Source of the DNA: AWTP1-13 sp963827545 | Lineage (GTDB): Bacteria > Pseudomonadota > Alphaproteobacteria > Rhizobiales > Hyphomicrobiaceae | Length of the DNA: 64,000 bases | Direction: 5' to 3' | NCBI GenBank assembly: GCA_963827545.1 | Contig: CAWHBI010000028.1 | Location: 124,001-188,000 of the forward strand | In this document: in pieces, positions 9,320-16,759 of the stretch | Numbering within the stretch: the stretch's first letter is position 1 | Layout: each line of letters opens with the position of its first letter | Notes under the pieces: model-generated | Database searches by the model: none | What the model saw: the letters and a program-made list of their open reading frames with translations, nothing else | Told to the model about the DNA's origin: nothing | Made by a program: the position numbers and the translations under genes

Positions 9320-10255
9320 ATGACAGTGCCGCTGCGTGAACGCGCCATCCTGATCGCCGGGCCCACGGCCAGCGGCAAGTCGGGGCTGGCCCTGGCCTTG
9401 GCCGAGCGGCTTTCCGGCGTCGTCATCAATGCCGACAGCATGCAGGTGTACCGCGAGCTGCGCATCCTGACGGCACGGCCCTCGCCCGAGGACGAGGGGC
9501 GCGCCCCGCATGCGCTCTACGGGTTCGTGCACGGGAGGGATGCGTACTCGGCCGGGCGCTATGCCACGGACGCGGCGCGGGCGATCGCTGCGGCGCGTGC
9601 TGCAGGTCGCGTGCCCATCATCGTAGGCGGCACGGGATTGTACTTCCGCGTGCTGCTGCAGGGCCTGTCCCCCGTGCCACCCGTGGATCCGCACGCGCGG
9701 GCTTACTGGCGCGAGCAGGCAGCAGGACGGCCGGCGACCGAGCTGCACGCGCTGCTCGGTGCACGCGACCCCGCGACCGCATCGCGGCTGATGCCGACCG
9801 ATCGGCAGCGCATCGTGCGCGCACTGGAGGTGCTGGAGAGCACGGGCCGGTCGCTGGCCGAATGGCAGCGCGAGCCCGGCACGCCGGTGCTGCGCGAGGC
9901 GGACACCGTGCGGCTTCTGGTGCTGCCCGAGCGCGCAGCCCATGGCGCCACCATTGATGCCCGCTTCGAGGCGATGCTGAAAGCGGGTGCACTGGAAGAG
10001 GTGCGCGCCCTACTGGCTCTTGGCCTCTCCAGCGAGCTGCCGATCATGCGGGCGCTGGGCGTGGCCCCCCTGGCGGCGCATGTGACGGGGCGACTTGCGC
10101 TCGAGCCGGCTGTCGAGGCGGCCAAGGCCGACACTCGCAAATACGCCAAGAGGCAACTGACGTGGCTGAGACGCAATATGATTGCGTGGACACCTGCTGA
10201 TCCGCAAGAAATGGAAAGAATAGACCACATTACCTTATCGTTTATTGATCGTTAG
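9320..10255 (+). CDS. miaA: tRNA dimethylallyltransferase
   Basis: MiaA adds a dimethylallyl group to adenosine 37 of tRNAs that read codons starting with U. The P-loop GPTASGKS lies at residues 14-21, followed by the signature NADSMQVYRELRILTARPSP and by IIVGGTGLYFRVLL, the substrate-binding region. Length is 311 residues from the ATG at 9320, which is standard. An upstream frame would add 16 residues without family support. The gene precedes ilvB by 88 bases on the same strand; this miaA-ilv order is common in alphaproteobacteria as I know it, and cotranscription is possible. There is no obvious terminator between them. Confidence 0.95.
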   Translation: MTVPLRERAILIAGPTASGKSGLALALAERLSGVVINADSMQVYRELRILTARPSPEDEGRAPHALYGFVHGRDAYSAGRYATDAARAIAAARAAGRVPIIVGGTGLYFRVLLQGLSPVPPVDPHARAYWREQAAGRPATELHALLGARDPATASRLMPTDRQRIVRALEVLESTGRSLAEWQREPGTPVLREADTVRLLVLPERAAHGATIDARFEAMLKAGALEEVRALLALGLSSELPIMRALGVAPLAAHVTGRLALEPAVEAAKADTRKYAKRQLTWLRRNMIAWTPADPQEMERIDHITLSFIDR

Positions 10256-10343
10256 CGATTGACCCGGCATCCTGCGCCCGATATAGGCTCTGCCGGCCCC
10301 CCGTGACCTGGAGCAAGGCCGCCGACGAGCGTGGAGTTCTGTC

Positions 10344-12116
10344 ATGACCTTGAAAATGACCGGCGCCGAGATGGTGATCCGGGCGCTTGCCGACCAGAGC
10401 GTCGAGCACATCTTCGGCTATCCGGGCGGGGCTGTGCTGCCGATCTATGACGAGCTGTTCCAGCAGGACAAGGTCCAGCACGTTCTGGTGCGCCAGGAAG
10501 GCGGGGCGGTCCACGCCGCCGAAGGCTATGCCCGCTCCACCGGCAAGGTGGGCGTGGTGCTCGTTACGTCGGGCCCGGGTGCCACAAACGCCGTCACCGG
10601 CCTCACCGACGCGCTCATGGATTCTGTTCCAGTTGTCTGCATCACCGGCCAGGTGCCCACCCACCTCATCGGCAATGACGCCTTCCAGGAGTGCGATACG
10701 GTTGGCATCACGCGCCCCTGCACCAAGCACAACTGGCTGGTGAAGAACATCGATGATCTTTCCCGCGTGCTGCACGAGGCCTTCTACGTTGCCCGTACGG
10801 GCCGGCCCGGCCCCGTCGTGGTCGATATTCCCAAGGATGTGCAGTTTGCTACCGGCACCTACACCGGCCCCAAGGACGTGAAGCACAAGACTTACCAGCC
10901 CCGCGTCAAGGGCGACCCGGCTGCCATCGCCAAGGCGGTGGAGCTGATGGCGCGCGCGAAGAAGCCTGTGCTCTATACCGGGGGCGGCGTGATCAACTCC
11001 GGCCCCAAGGCCAGCCAGCTGCTGCGCGAGCTGGTCCGTCTCACCGGCTATCCCATCACCTCCACCCTGATGGGGCTCGGCGCCTTCCCGGCTTCCGGCA
11101 AGGAGTGGCTCGGCATGCTGGGCATGCACGGCACCTACGAGGCCAACCTCGCCATGCACGACTGCGACGTCATGGTGTGCATCGGCGCGCGCTTCGACGA
11201 CCGCATCACCGGCCGCATCGATCAGTTCTCGCCGCGGTCGAAGAAGATCCACATCGACATCGACCCCTCCTCCATCGGCAAGAACGTGCGCGCCGACGTG
11301 CCCGTCATCGGCGATGTCGCCTACGTGCTGGAGGAGCTGATCCGCACCTGGAAGATGAAGGCGGCCACCGTCGACAAGACCGCGCTCAAGACCTGGTGGG
11401 GGCAGATCGACAAGTGGCGGGCCAGGAAGTGCCTCAGCTACAAGAACTCGCGCGACTTCATCATGCCGCAGTACGCGATCCAGCGGCTCTACGAGCTGAC
11501 CAAGGACCGCGACGTCTTCATCACCACCGAGGTCGGCCAGCACCAGATGTGGGCCGCCCAGTTCTTCGGCTTCGAGGAGCCCAACCGCTGGATGACCTCC
11601 GGCGGCCTCGGCACCATGGGCTACGGCTTCCCCTCGGCCATCGGCGTGCAGATGGCGCACCCCAAGTCGCTCGTCATCGACATCGCCGGAGACGCGTCGA
11701 TCCTGATGAACATGCAGGAGATGTCGACGGCGGTGCAATACCGCCTGCCGGTGAAGGTGTTCATCCTCAACAACCAGTACATGGGCATGGTGCGGCAGTG
11801 GCAGCAGCTGCTGCACGGCAACCGCATCTCGGAGAGCTACACGGCGGCGCTGCCCGACTTCGTCAAGCTGGCCGAGGCATACGGCGGCATCGGCATCAAG
11901 TGCGAGAAGCCCGATGATCTCGACGATGCGATTCATGCCATGCTCAAAGCGCCGGCCGACAAGCCGGTGATCTTCGACTGCCGCGTCGCGGCGCTGGCCA
12001 ACTGCTTCCCCATGATTCCCTCCGGCAAGGCGCACCACGAGATGCTGCTGGGCGAGGAGGTGAGCGAGGAGGAGATCGACAAGGCGATCGGCAAGGAAGG
12101 CAAGGTGCTGGTGTGA
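10344..12116 (+). CDS. ilvB: Acetolactate synthase large subunit
   Basis: The 590-residue catalytic subunit of acetohydroxyacid synthase joins two pyruvates, or pyruvate and 2-oxobutyrate, in the first common step of valine, leucine and isoleucine synthesis. The N-terminal TPP-binding half shows FGYPGGAVLPIYD and the catalytic Glu in VRQEGGAVHAAEGYAR. The C-terminal half shows the ThDP-Mg motif GDASILMNMQEM followed by ILNNQYMGMVRQWQ. A FAD-binding middle domain lies between. The small regulatory subunit gene ilvN normally follows directly; here it is about 1 kb away because the vapBC pair lies between, on the other strand. The gene itself is intact. Confidence 0.97.
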   Translation: MTLKMTGAEMVIRALADQSVEHIFGYPGGAVLPIYDELFQQDKVQHVLVRQEGGAVHAAEGYARSTGKVGVVLVTSGPGATNAVTGLTDALMDSVPVVCITGQVPTHLIGNDAFQECDTVGITRPCTKHNWLVKNIDDLSRVLHEAFYVARTGRPGPVVVDIPKDVQFATGTYTGPKDVKHKTYQPRVKGDPAAIAKAVELMARAKKPVLYTGGGVINSGPKASQLLRELVRLTGYPITSTLMGLGAFPASGKEWLGMLGMHGTYEANLAMHDCDVMVCIGARFDDRITGRIDQFSPRSKKIHIDIDPSSIGKNVRADVPVIGDVAYVLEELIRTWKMKAATVDKTALKTWWGQIDKWRARKCLSYKNSRDFIMPQYAIQRLYELTKDRDVFITTEVGQHQMWAAQFFGFEEPNRWMTSGGLGTMGYGFPSAIGVQMAHPKSLVIDIAGDASILMNMQEMSTAVQYRLPVKVFILNNQYMGMVRQWQQLLHGNRISESYTAALPDFVKLAEAYGGIGIKCEKPDDLDDAIHAMLKAPADKPVIFDCRVAALANCFPMIPSGKAHHEMLLGEEVSEEEIDKAIGKEGKVLV

Positions 12117-12129
12117 CGGCGCCTGCCCT

Positions 12130-12157
12130 CCCTCTCCCCGTTCTTGCGGGGAGAGGG
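12130..12157. terminator. G/C hairpin after ilvB, terminator-like or repeat palindrome
   Basis: The arms CCCTCTCCCCG and CGGGGAGAGGG are exact complements around the loop TTCTTG. There is no U-run, and the hairpin is followed by TAGGGGTGAGGGG. Similar purine-rich palindromes are dispersed in many alphaproteobacterial genomes, so it may be a repeat unit as well as a stop for ilvB or vapC transcripts, which converge here. Confidence 0.6.
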
Positions 12158-12187
12158 TAGGGGTGAGGGGCAGCCCATACGCTGACC

Positions 12188-12613
12188 TCAGCTAGGCGCG
12201 TCCCACGGGTTGATCACCTCAACCGAGAGGTCCTCGAAATGGCGCACGTTGCGGGTGGCGATGGCGGCACCGCGGCTGGCCGCAATGCCGGCGATCTGGG
12301 TGTCCCCAAAGCCGGCAGGACGCCCTTGGTGCCGGCGATCCGCCTCGATCCGCGCAGCATGCATCGCCGCCGACAAGTCGAACGGAAGCACGCGGTTCTG
12401 GAAATCGTGGATCAGAAGCTGGTCAAACGCGGCGAGCAGGGCCCTTTTGCGCCGGCCTTTCGGCTTTTTGTCGATGCCGCCCTTGATCTCGAAGACGGTG
12501 ATGGCGGTCGTCCACAGTTGCTCAGGATCGGTCCGATCCAGCCACGCGATCACTTGCGTGCTGGGCTCGTCGGCCATCAGCTCGGAAGCGATGTTCGTGT
12601 CCACAACGATCAC
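12188..12613 (-). CDS. vapC: PIN-domain toxin of a VapBC/FitAB pair
   Basis: The 141-residue protein starts with GTG and shows the PIN ribonuclease fold: the first acidic residue in MIVVDTNIASELM, a middle Glu in TAITVFEIKGGI, and the late acidic site in PAGFGDTQIAGIA, followed by ATRNVRHF. These acids bind Mg2+ and cut RNA, usually tRNA. The start codon overlaps the antitoxin stop (GTGA), so the two genes are translationally coupled. The pair lies antisense between ilvB and ilvN. The extension after the last motif (LSVEVINPWD) is typical of FitB-like members. All key acidic residues are present, so the toxin is probably active. Confidence 0.9.
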   Translation of the reverse strand: MIVVDTNIASELMADEPSTQVIAWLDRTDPEQLWTTAITVFEIKGGIDKKPKGRRKRALLAAFDQLLIHDFQNRVLPFDLSAAMHAARIEADRRHQGRPAGFGDTQIAGIAASRGAAIATRNVRHFEDLSVEVINPWDAPS

Positions 12614-13056
12614 CGGTCGAACTTCGCAAGGCGTGGCCGCTGTTTGCGTCTCTTATCGACGGCCCGGTTGAATGTCTCCAGTTCTTGCCTCGTGAAGCCA
12701 ATTCCCTTGAAGCGCGCTGATGCGCGTGTTCCGAAACCCGGTACCGCCGCTGCTTTTGTTCGCTCCTTGTCTAGCTTCGAGGTTTGCGTGCTCCAGTTTC
12801 CGTTGAGCTCATCGATGCCCTTCTGGAACTGTGCGTACTCTTCTTCAGTGAGCCCGATCTCCTTGAACCGCTCGTGCATCAGCGTGCCGAAGCCCTTCTC
12901 CTTTTTCCGGGCCTCGTTGCCGCCAGCTTTGCCCCCGGCGGTCTCCTCGAGGATTGCGCGCGCCTCGGCCTCCAGGCTGCGGCCGTGCTTCCTGGCGCGC
13001 GCCCGCAGCCGCTCCTTCACGGCATCATCCAGCCGACGGACGATAAGCTGCGCCAT
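12610..13056 (-). CDS. vapB: FitA/VapB-type antitoxin with duplicated C-terminal toxin-binding motif
   Basis: The start is the ATG at 13056, giving 148 residues against the usual 75-85. Residues 1-40 form a ribbon-helix-helix DNA-binding domain (MAQLIVRRLDDAVKERL, then HGRSLEAEARAILE). The rest contains two copies of one motif, at about 55-82 (GFGTLMHERFKEIGL) and 107-134 (GFGTRASARFKGIGF). In FitA-type antitoxins a single Gly-rich, Arg-containing tail of this form inserts into the toxin's active site. Two copies could bind two toxin monomers. The gene overlaps vapC by four bases and starts 14 bases after a pair of palindromes that should be its operator. The duplication is what I see; its function is inference. 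Confidence 0.85.
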   Translation of the reverse strand: MAQLIVRRLDDAVKERLRARARKHGRSLEAEARAILEETAGGKAGGNEARKKEKGFGTLMHERFKEIGLTEEEYAQFQKGIDELNGNWSTQTSKLDKERTKAAAVPGFGTRASARFKGIGFTRQELETFNRAVDKRRKQRPRLAKFDR

Positions 13057-13069
13057 TGCAACCCCATCT

Positions 13070-13098
13070 GTGATATCACTTCGATTAGGTGATATCAC
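13070..13098 (-). promoter_or_regulatory. Twin palindromic operator for vapBC
   Basis: The perfect 10-base palindrome GTGATATCAC occurs twice, at 13070-13079 and 13089-13098, centres 19 bases apart, about two helical turns. It lies immediately upstream of the antitoxin ATG and 33 bases before ilvN on the other strand. Ribbon-helix-helix antitoxins typically bind such paired sites to repress their own operon, so this is the likely autoregulatory site, and it could also influence ilvN. Confidence 0.85.
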
Positions 13099-13130
13099 TT
13101 TCCTCGCCCAACCTCAAGGCTGAACCACCA

Positions 13131-13679
13131 ATGCCCAACACCCAGCCCGGCTCCGCCTACTTCCTCGAGGAGCGCAAGGAGGCGCCCGTCACCCACACCA
13201 TCTCGGTGGTGGTGGACAACGAGCCGGGCGTGCTCGCGCGCATCGCCGGGCTGTTCTCCGGGCGCGGCTACAACATCGAGAGCCTCACGGTGTCGGAGAC
13301 GGAGCACGAGAAGCACCTCTCGCGCTTCACCATCGTCACCACCGGCACGCCGCAGGTGCTGGCCCAGATCAAGAGCCAGCTGGAGCGGCTGGTGAACGTC
13401 CACCGCGTCATCGATCTCACCGTGCTGGGCGAGCCGCTGGAGCGCGAGCTGGCGCTGGTCAAGGTCGGGGGCAAGGGCGACAAGCGCATCGAGGCCCTGC
13501 GCATGGCCGAGATCTTCCGCGCCAACGTGATCGACGCCTCCACAGAGCACTTCGTGTTCGAGCTTACGGGCCGCACGTCCAAGATCGAGCAGTTCATCTC
13601 CATCATGACGGAGCTGGGCCTCGTCGAGGTGTCGCGCACCGGGATTGCCGCCATCGCCCGCGGGCCAAAGAGCATGTGA
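13131..13679 (+). CDS. ilvN: Acetolactate synthase small regulatory subunit
   Basis: The 182-residue small subunit activates IlvB and gives feedback inhibition by valine. It begins with an ACT domain (THTISVVVDNEPGVLARIAGLFSGRGYNIESL), then a C-terminal domain ending near VEVSRTGIAAIARG. Both parts are intact. The ATG at 13131 fits homologues; a GTG at 13089 lies inside the vapBC operator and is not a likely start. The ribosome site is weak. Its normal place is just after ilvB; here vapBC intervenes in antisense, so it needs either read-through across that module or its own promoter, which would overlap the vapBC operator. Confidence 0.96.
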   Translation: MPNTQPGSAYFLEERKEAPVTHTISVVVDNEPGVLARIAGLFSGRGYNIESLTVSETEHEKHLSRFTIVTTGTPQVLAQIKSQLERLVNVHRVIDLTVLGEPLERELALVKVGGKGDKRIEALRMAEIFRANVIDASTEHFVFELTGRTSKIEQFISIMTELGLVEVSRTGIAAIARGPKSM

Positions 13680-13809
13680 TAGACCCGTGAAGCACGGAGG
13701 ATCGAAGCAGCACTCCGCTCGGGTCTCTTGAGCAAGAGGATGATTGAAGTCGTCCCACGCCGTCGCGCTGGGCTCGATGTCCTGCTCTAGGAAGGAAGGC
13801 CACAGGCGT

Positions 13810-13836
13810 GGGGTCAGACCCTGCGGGTCTGACCCC
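13810..13836. repeat. Dispersed palindrome, copy 2
   Basis: The core is identical to the one at 5988-6012 (GGGTCAGACCC, TGC, GGGTCTGACCC), and here one more G-C pair extends the arms to 12 bases. It sits just after ilvN and before the stop of the converging VWA gene. Confidence 0.8.
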
Positions 13837-13845
13837 GATCACCCG

Positions 13846-15192
13846 TCAATACCGCGTCGCAGCGCCTGCGCCGCTGGCGTCGAGCTCGCGCAGCAATTTG
13901 CGCTGGTAGCCCATCATGGACGGCGAGGCCGGCGCCGCCTGGACGCCCAGCGCATTGTACTGGGTGCCGAGCTGCAGGATGCGCGCTGACGGCTTGGGAG
14001 CGGTCGCGGCGAAGGCGTTGATCTCGGTCGCGTTCTGCTGGAACAGGCTGCGTGCCTGCTCGAACTGGCCCTTGTCACGCAAGATCACCGCCTGCCGCGC
14101 ACGCTCGCGCGTGATCTGCTCGACGACCGCTTCACCGACCTTGGGATCAGCGCCGGCCTTGACCTCATCCTCCGATGCGCTGAAGCGCCCGCGGATGGCG
14201 GTGTCGAGTGTCTGCTGGGTGCCGCTCTTGGCCTGCGTGTAGGCGACCTTGACGATGCCCAAGTCCTGCTCGCCAGGGACTGCCAGCCCTTTGTCGAGCT
14301 CCACTTCCAGCAGAACATAGTGCTCGGTCCCGGCATAGACCTGGTTCATGCGGAACTGCGCCTTGGCCCCCGCGATGGTGCCGTCGCGCGAGAGCGCGCG
14401 CACGGCGCGCACGCCGGCTTTGAGCTCGATGTCGATCGACACCGTCTGCGCGCAGGAGGCGAGCACGTCGTTGAACTCGCGGTTGAAGATGTTGATGAGG
14501 TCGGAGGGGTCGCGGGCAAAGGCGTGGTTGCCGTCGCTGGCGCGGGCCAGCTCCAGCATCAGGTCCTCGTTGTAGTCGAGGCCGAGGCCGATGGTGCTGA
14601 CCGATACGCCCTCGACCATCAGGGTGCTGCCGAGGCGTATGAAGTCCTCGATCCGCGACGGGCCGACGTTGGCCTGGCCGTCGGACAGCAGCACGATGCG
14701 GTTGAGGCGGTGCGAGTCCATGTTCCTGAGCACCTCGTCGCGGCCGCGGAGCACGCCGTCGTGGATGGCGGTCGAGCCGCCGACGGCGATGCGCTGGATG
14801 CGGTCGGTGAACATGGCGGGGTCTGTGACCCGCTGCGCCGGGATGAGCACATCGGACCTGTTGTCGAACACCACCACCGAGGCGATATCGTCAGGGTTCA
14901 GTCGGTTGATGGCCAGGATGGCCGCCTCGCGCGCCTGCGCGATGCGCGCACCCGTCATGGAGCCGGAGCGGTCGATGACGAAGGCGACGTTGACGGGGGT
15001 GCGCTTCTCGGTGGGCTCGGGCCGGCAGCCGCCCAGCGCGACACGCAAGTAGTTCTTCTGCGCCTCGCCGTCCTTCATGACCGGCTGGGCGAGCCGGGCG
15101 TCGAGCGTGATCGCCTGGTTGGCGCTGGCGGTGGGTGTGGCAAGGAGGAAGCAAAGCGCGAGGGCCAATGCCCCGAGTGCATGGTATGTCAT
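13846..15192 (-). CDS. Secreted von Willebrand factor A (VWA) domain protein
   Basis: The protein has 448 residues from the ATG at 15192, with a signal peptide ending in ATPTASA. The VWA domain follows, with the complete metal-ion-dependent adhesion site: Asp74, Ser76 and Ser78 in VIDRSGSM, then a Thr in GSTAIHDG and Asp in LLSDGQANVG. Such domains bind protein ligands through a divalent metal. The C-terminal part is a beta-rich domain and helical tail seen in VIT/VWA-type exported proteins, though no VIT domain precedes the VWA here. It is probably periplasmic. No partner gene (for example a MoxR ATPase) is present nearby. It lies antisense between ilvN and the lysE gene. Confidence 0.83.
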   Translation of the reverse strand: MTYHALGALALALCFLLATPTASANQAITLDARLAQPVMKDGEAQKNYLRVALGGCRPEPTEKRTPVNVAFVIDRSGSMTGARIAQAREAAILAINRLNPDDIASVVVFDNRSDVLIPAQRVTDPAMFTDRIQRIAVGGSTAIHDGVLRGRDEVLRNMDSHRLNRIVLLSDGQANVGPSRIEDFIRLGSTLMVEGVSVSTIGLGLDYNEDLMLELARASDGNHAFARDPSDLINIFNREFNDVLASCAQTVSIDIELKAGVRAVRALSRDGTIAGAKAQFRMNQVYAGTEHYVLLEVELDKGLAVPGEQDLGIVKVAYTQAKSGTQQTLDTAIRGRFSASEDEVKAGADPKVGEAVVEQITRERARQAVILRDKGQFEQARSLFQQNATEINAFAATAPKPSARILQLGTQYNALGVQAAPASPSMMGYQRKLLRELDASGAGAATRY

Positions 15193-15395
15193 GAAAATAA
15201 CCCCGACTCTGTTGAGCTGTCCTCCCGTGCACGGGTGTGAGCTTGGCCGGTGGCGGAAGTGCGGTCGGATGGTGTCGATCCAGATTAAAAATACGTCATC
15301 GTCGAATACTCTCCGCGAGTGTAAGGAGGGCCGGCAACGGCGGAGGCGAGGCATGAGAGGCAGGTGGACCCTGGCAAGTCGCAGCGAGCGGGCCC

Positions 15396-16004
15396 ATGCA
15401 GTCTGAGCTCATCTGGGCGCTGCTCGTGTTCGTGGTGGTGACCTTGTTCACGCCTGGACCCAACAACGCCATGCTGATGACCTCGGGCCTGAATTTCGGC
15501 TTCCGGCGCGGGCTGCCGCACCTGTGGGGCGTGGCGCTGGGATTCGCCGTGATGGTGCTGGCGGTCGGGGTGGGGCTCGGCGCTGTATTCCAGGCCTATC
15601 CTGCGGTCTACACGGTGGTGAAGTACGTTGGCGCGCTGTATCTGCTCTATCTCGCCTGGCACATCGCCACCGCCGGGGCCGTGGAGGAAAGTGGCGACGC
15701 GCGCGGCCGGCCGATCAGATTCCTGGAGGCTGCGGCGTTCCAGTGGCTCAATCCGAAAGGCTGGGTGATGGCGGTCGGCGCCGTCTCGGCCTACGCCGCC
15801 GTCGCCCAGTTCCCGTTCAATGTGCTGCTGATCGCCTTCCTGTTCGGCAGCCTCGGCATCCTTTCCAGCGCGACCTGGCTCGGCTTCGGCACGGGGCTCA
15901 AGCGCCTCCTCACCAGCCCGCGGGCCGTGCACACCGTCAACGTGATTATGGCACTGTTGCTGGTGGCCTCGCTGTGGCCGATCCTGGCGGATACGTTGAG
16001 ATAA
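15396..16004 (+). CDS. LysE/RhtB family amino acid exporter
   Basis: This 202-residue membrane protein has the hallmarks of the LysE superfamily: an N-terminal helix followed by FTPGPNNAMLMTSGLNFGFRRG, the family signature, and about six membrane helices (for example VALGFAVMVLAVGVGLGAVF and FPFNVLLIAFLFGSLGI). Members export amino acids such as lysine, threonine, homoserine or leucine. The position near ilvC hints at branched-chain or related amino acid efflux, but this is only context. The gene is divergent from the VWA gene and is followed 77 bases later by the mazEF module. Shine-Dalgarno is weak. Confidence 0.9.
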   Translation: MQSELIWALLVFVVVTLFTPGPNNAMLMTSGLNFGFRRGLPHLWGVALGFAVMVLAVGVGLGAVFQAYPAVYTVVKYVGALYLLYLAWHIATAGAVEESGDARGRPIRFLEAAAFQWLNPKGWVMAVGAVSAYAAVAQFPFNVLLIAFLFGSLGILSSATWLGFGTGLKRLLTSPRAVHTVNVIMALLLVASLWPILADTLR

Positions 16005-16044
16005 GCTGCGGCGGGCAGGTTCACGGCATTGCGAAACGGTGCCG

Positions 16045-16061
16045 GATATACTATGTATATC
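16045..16061 (+). promoter_or_regulatory. Perfect palindromic operator upstream of mazEF
   Basis: GATATAC, TAT, GTATATC is a perfect 17-base inverted repeat in otherwise GC-rich DNA, 20 bases before the antitoxin ATG and partly overlapping a likely -10 region. AbrB-fold MazE antitoxins bind such alternating AT palindromes to repress their operon. The assignment rests on position and symmetry. Confidence 0.75.
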
Positions 16062-16081
16062 TCGCAGGAGGCTACCGCATC

Positions 16082-16378
16082 ATGCAGGTTCGCATCGCCA
16101 AATGGGGCAACAGCCTCGCCGTCCGGTTGCCGAAGGCGATTGCTGACGATCTCGGGCTGGCGGAAGGCCAGTCTGTGGACGTAGCCATCGAAAGCGGGGC
16201 GGTGAGGCTCAAACCCTCGGTGGCGCGGGTGCGCCTTTCTGACCTGATTGCCGAGGCCGAGAGGCTGGGACGCTCAGCTCATCCCGAGATCGTGGCATGG
16301 AGCGGCGACGTCGGCGCCGAGATCATCGAAGACACCTATTCCAAGCCGCGCCAAAAGTCCCGCCGTGCCAGGCGGTGA
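16082..16378 (+). CDS. mazE: MazE-like AbrB-fold antitoxin
   Basis: The 98-residue protein begins MQVRIAKWGNSLAVRLPKAI, the classic MazE/AbrB swapped-hairpin DNA-binding domain, with GLAEGQSVDVAIESGAVRL completing the barrel. The C-terminal half, rich in acidic and Ser/Arg residues, should wrap around the toxin. AGGAGG lies about ten bases before the ATG. The stop overlaps the toxin start by 14 bases, the usual arrangement for a coupled toxin-antitoxin pair. A perfect palindrome upstream is the likely autoregulation site. The module lies directly between lysE and ilvC. Confidence 0.92.
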   Translation: MQVRIAKWGNSLAVRLPKAIADDLGLAEGQSVDVAIESGAVRLKPSVARVRLSDLIAEAERLGRSAHPEIVAWSGDVGAEIIEDTYSKPRQKSRRARR

Positions 16379-16712
16379 CGACCTCGATGCGGGAGACCTC
16401 GTTTGGGTCGAACTCGATCCCGTCCGGGGCAGAGAGCAGTCCGGTCGACGGCCAGCTGTTGTCATAACACCCGCAGCCTATCATAAGGTGTCCAGCCTTG
16501 CCCTTGTCTGCCCGATCACGACGAACCCTGGGCCGTGGCCATTCAAAGTGGTCCTGCCCGACGCTCTCGAGATCAAGGGCGCGGTCCTGGTCGATCAGCT
16601 ACGCGCTGTCGATCGGGAGCGGCGCATCTTTGGCCGCGCGGGCCGCGTGCCGGACGAAGCGCTGGAGAGCATACGCGGCATTCTTGCGGCCATGATCCGG
16701 CCGGACGAGTGA
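16365..16712 (+). CDS. mazF: MazF-family endoribonuclease toxin
   Basis: A 115-residue protein starting at GTG 16365, inside the end of mazE. The MazF/PemK fold is clear from AGDLVWVELDPVRGREQSGRRPAVVITP, LALVCPITTN and GAVLVDQLRAVDRERR. The Arg in SGRRPA and the Thr in CPITTN correspond to the usual active-site region. These toxins cut mRNA at short sequence motifs; the cut site cannot be predicted here. It ends 48 bases before ilvC on the same strand, so ilvC may be cotranscribed with the toxin-antitoxin operon and affected by its autoregulation. Confidence 0.92.
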   Translation: MPGGDDLDAGDLVWVELDPVRGREQSGRRPAVVITPAAYHKVSSLALVCPITTNPGPWPFKVVLPDALEIKGAVLVDQLRAVDRERRIFGRAGRVPDEALESIRGILAAMIRPDE

Positions 16713-16759
16713 GAGGCTGCCAGCACAGGAATGCCGTGCGCGAGAGAGGAGTGAACCGG

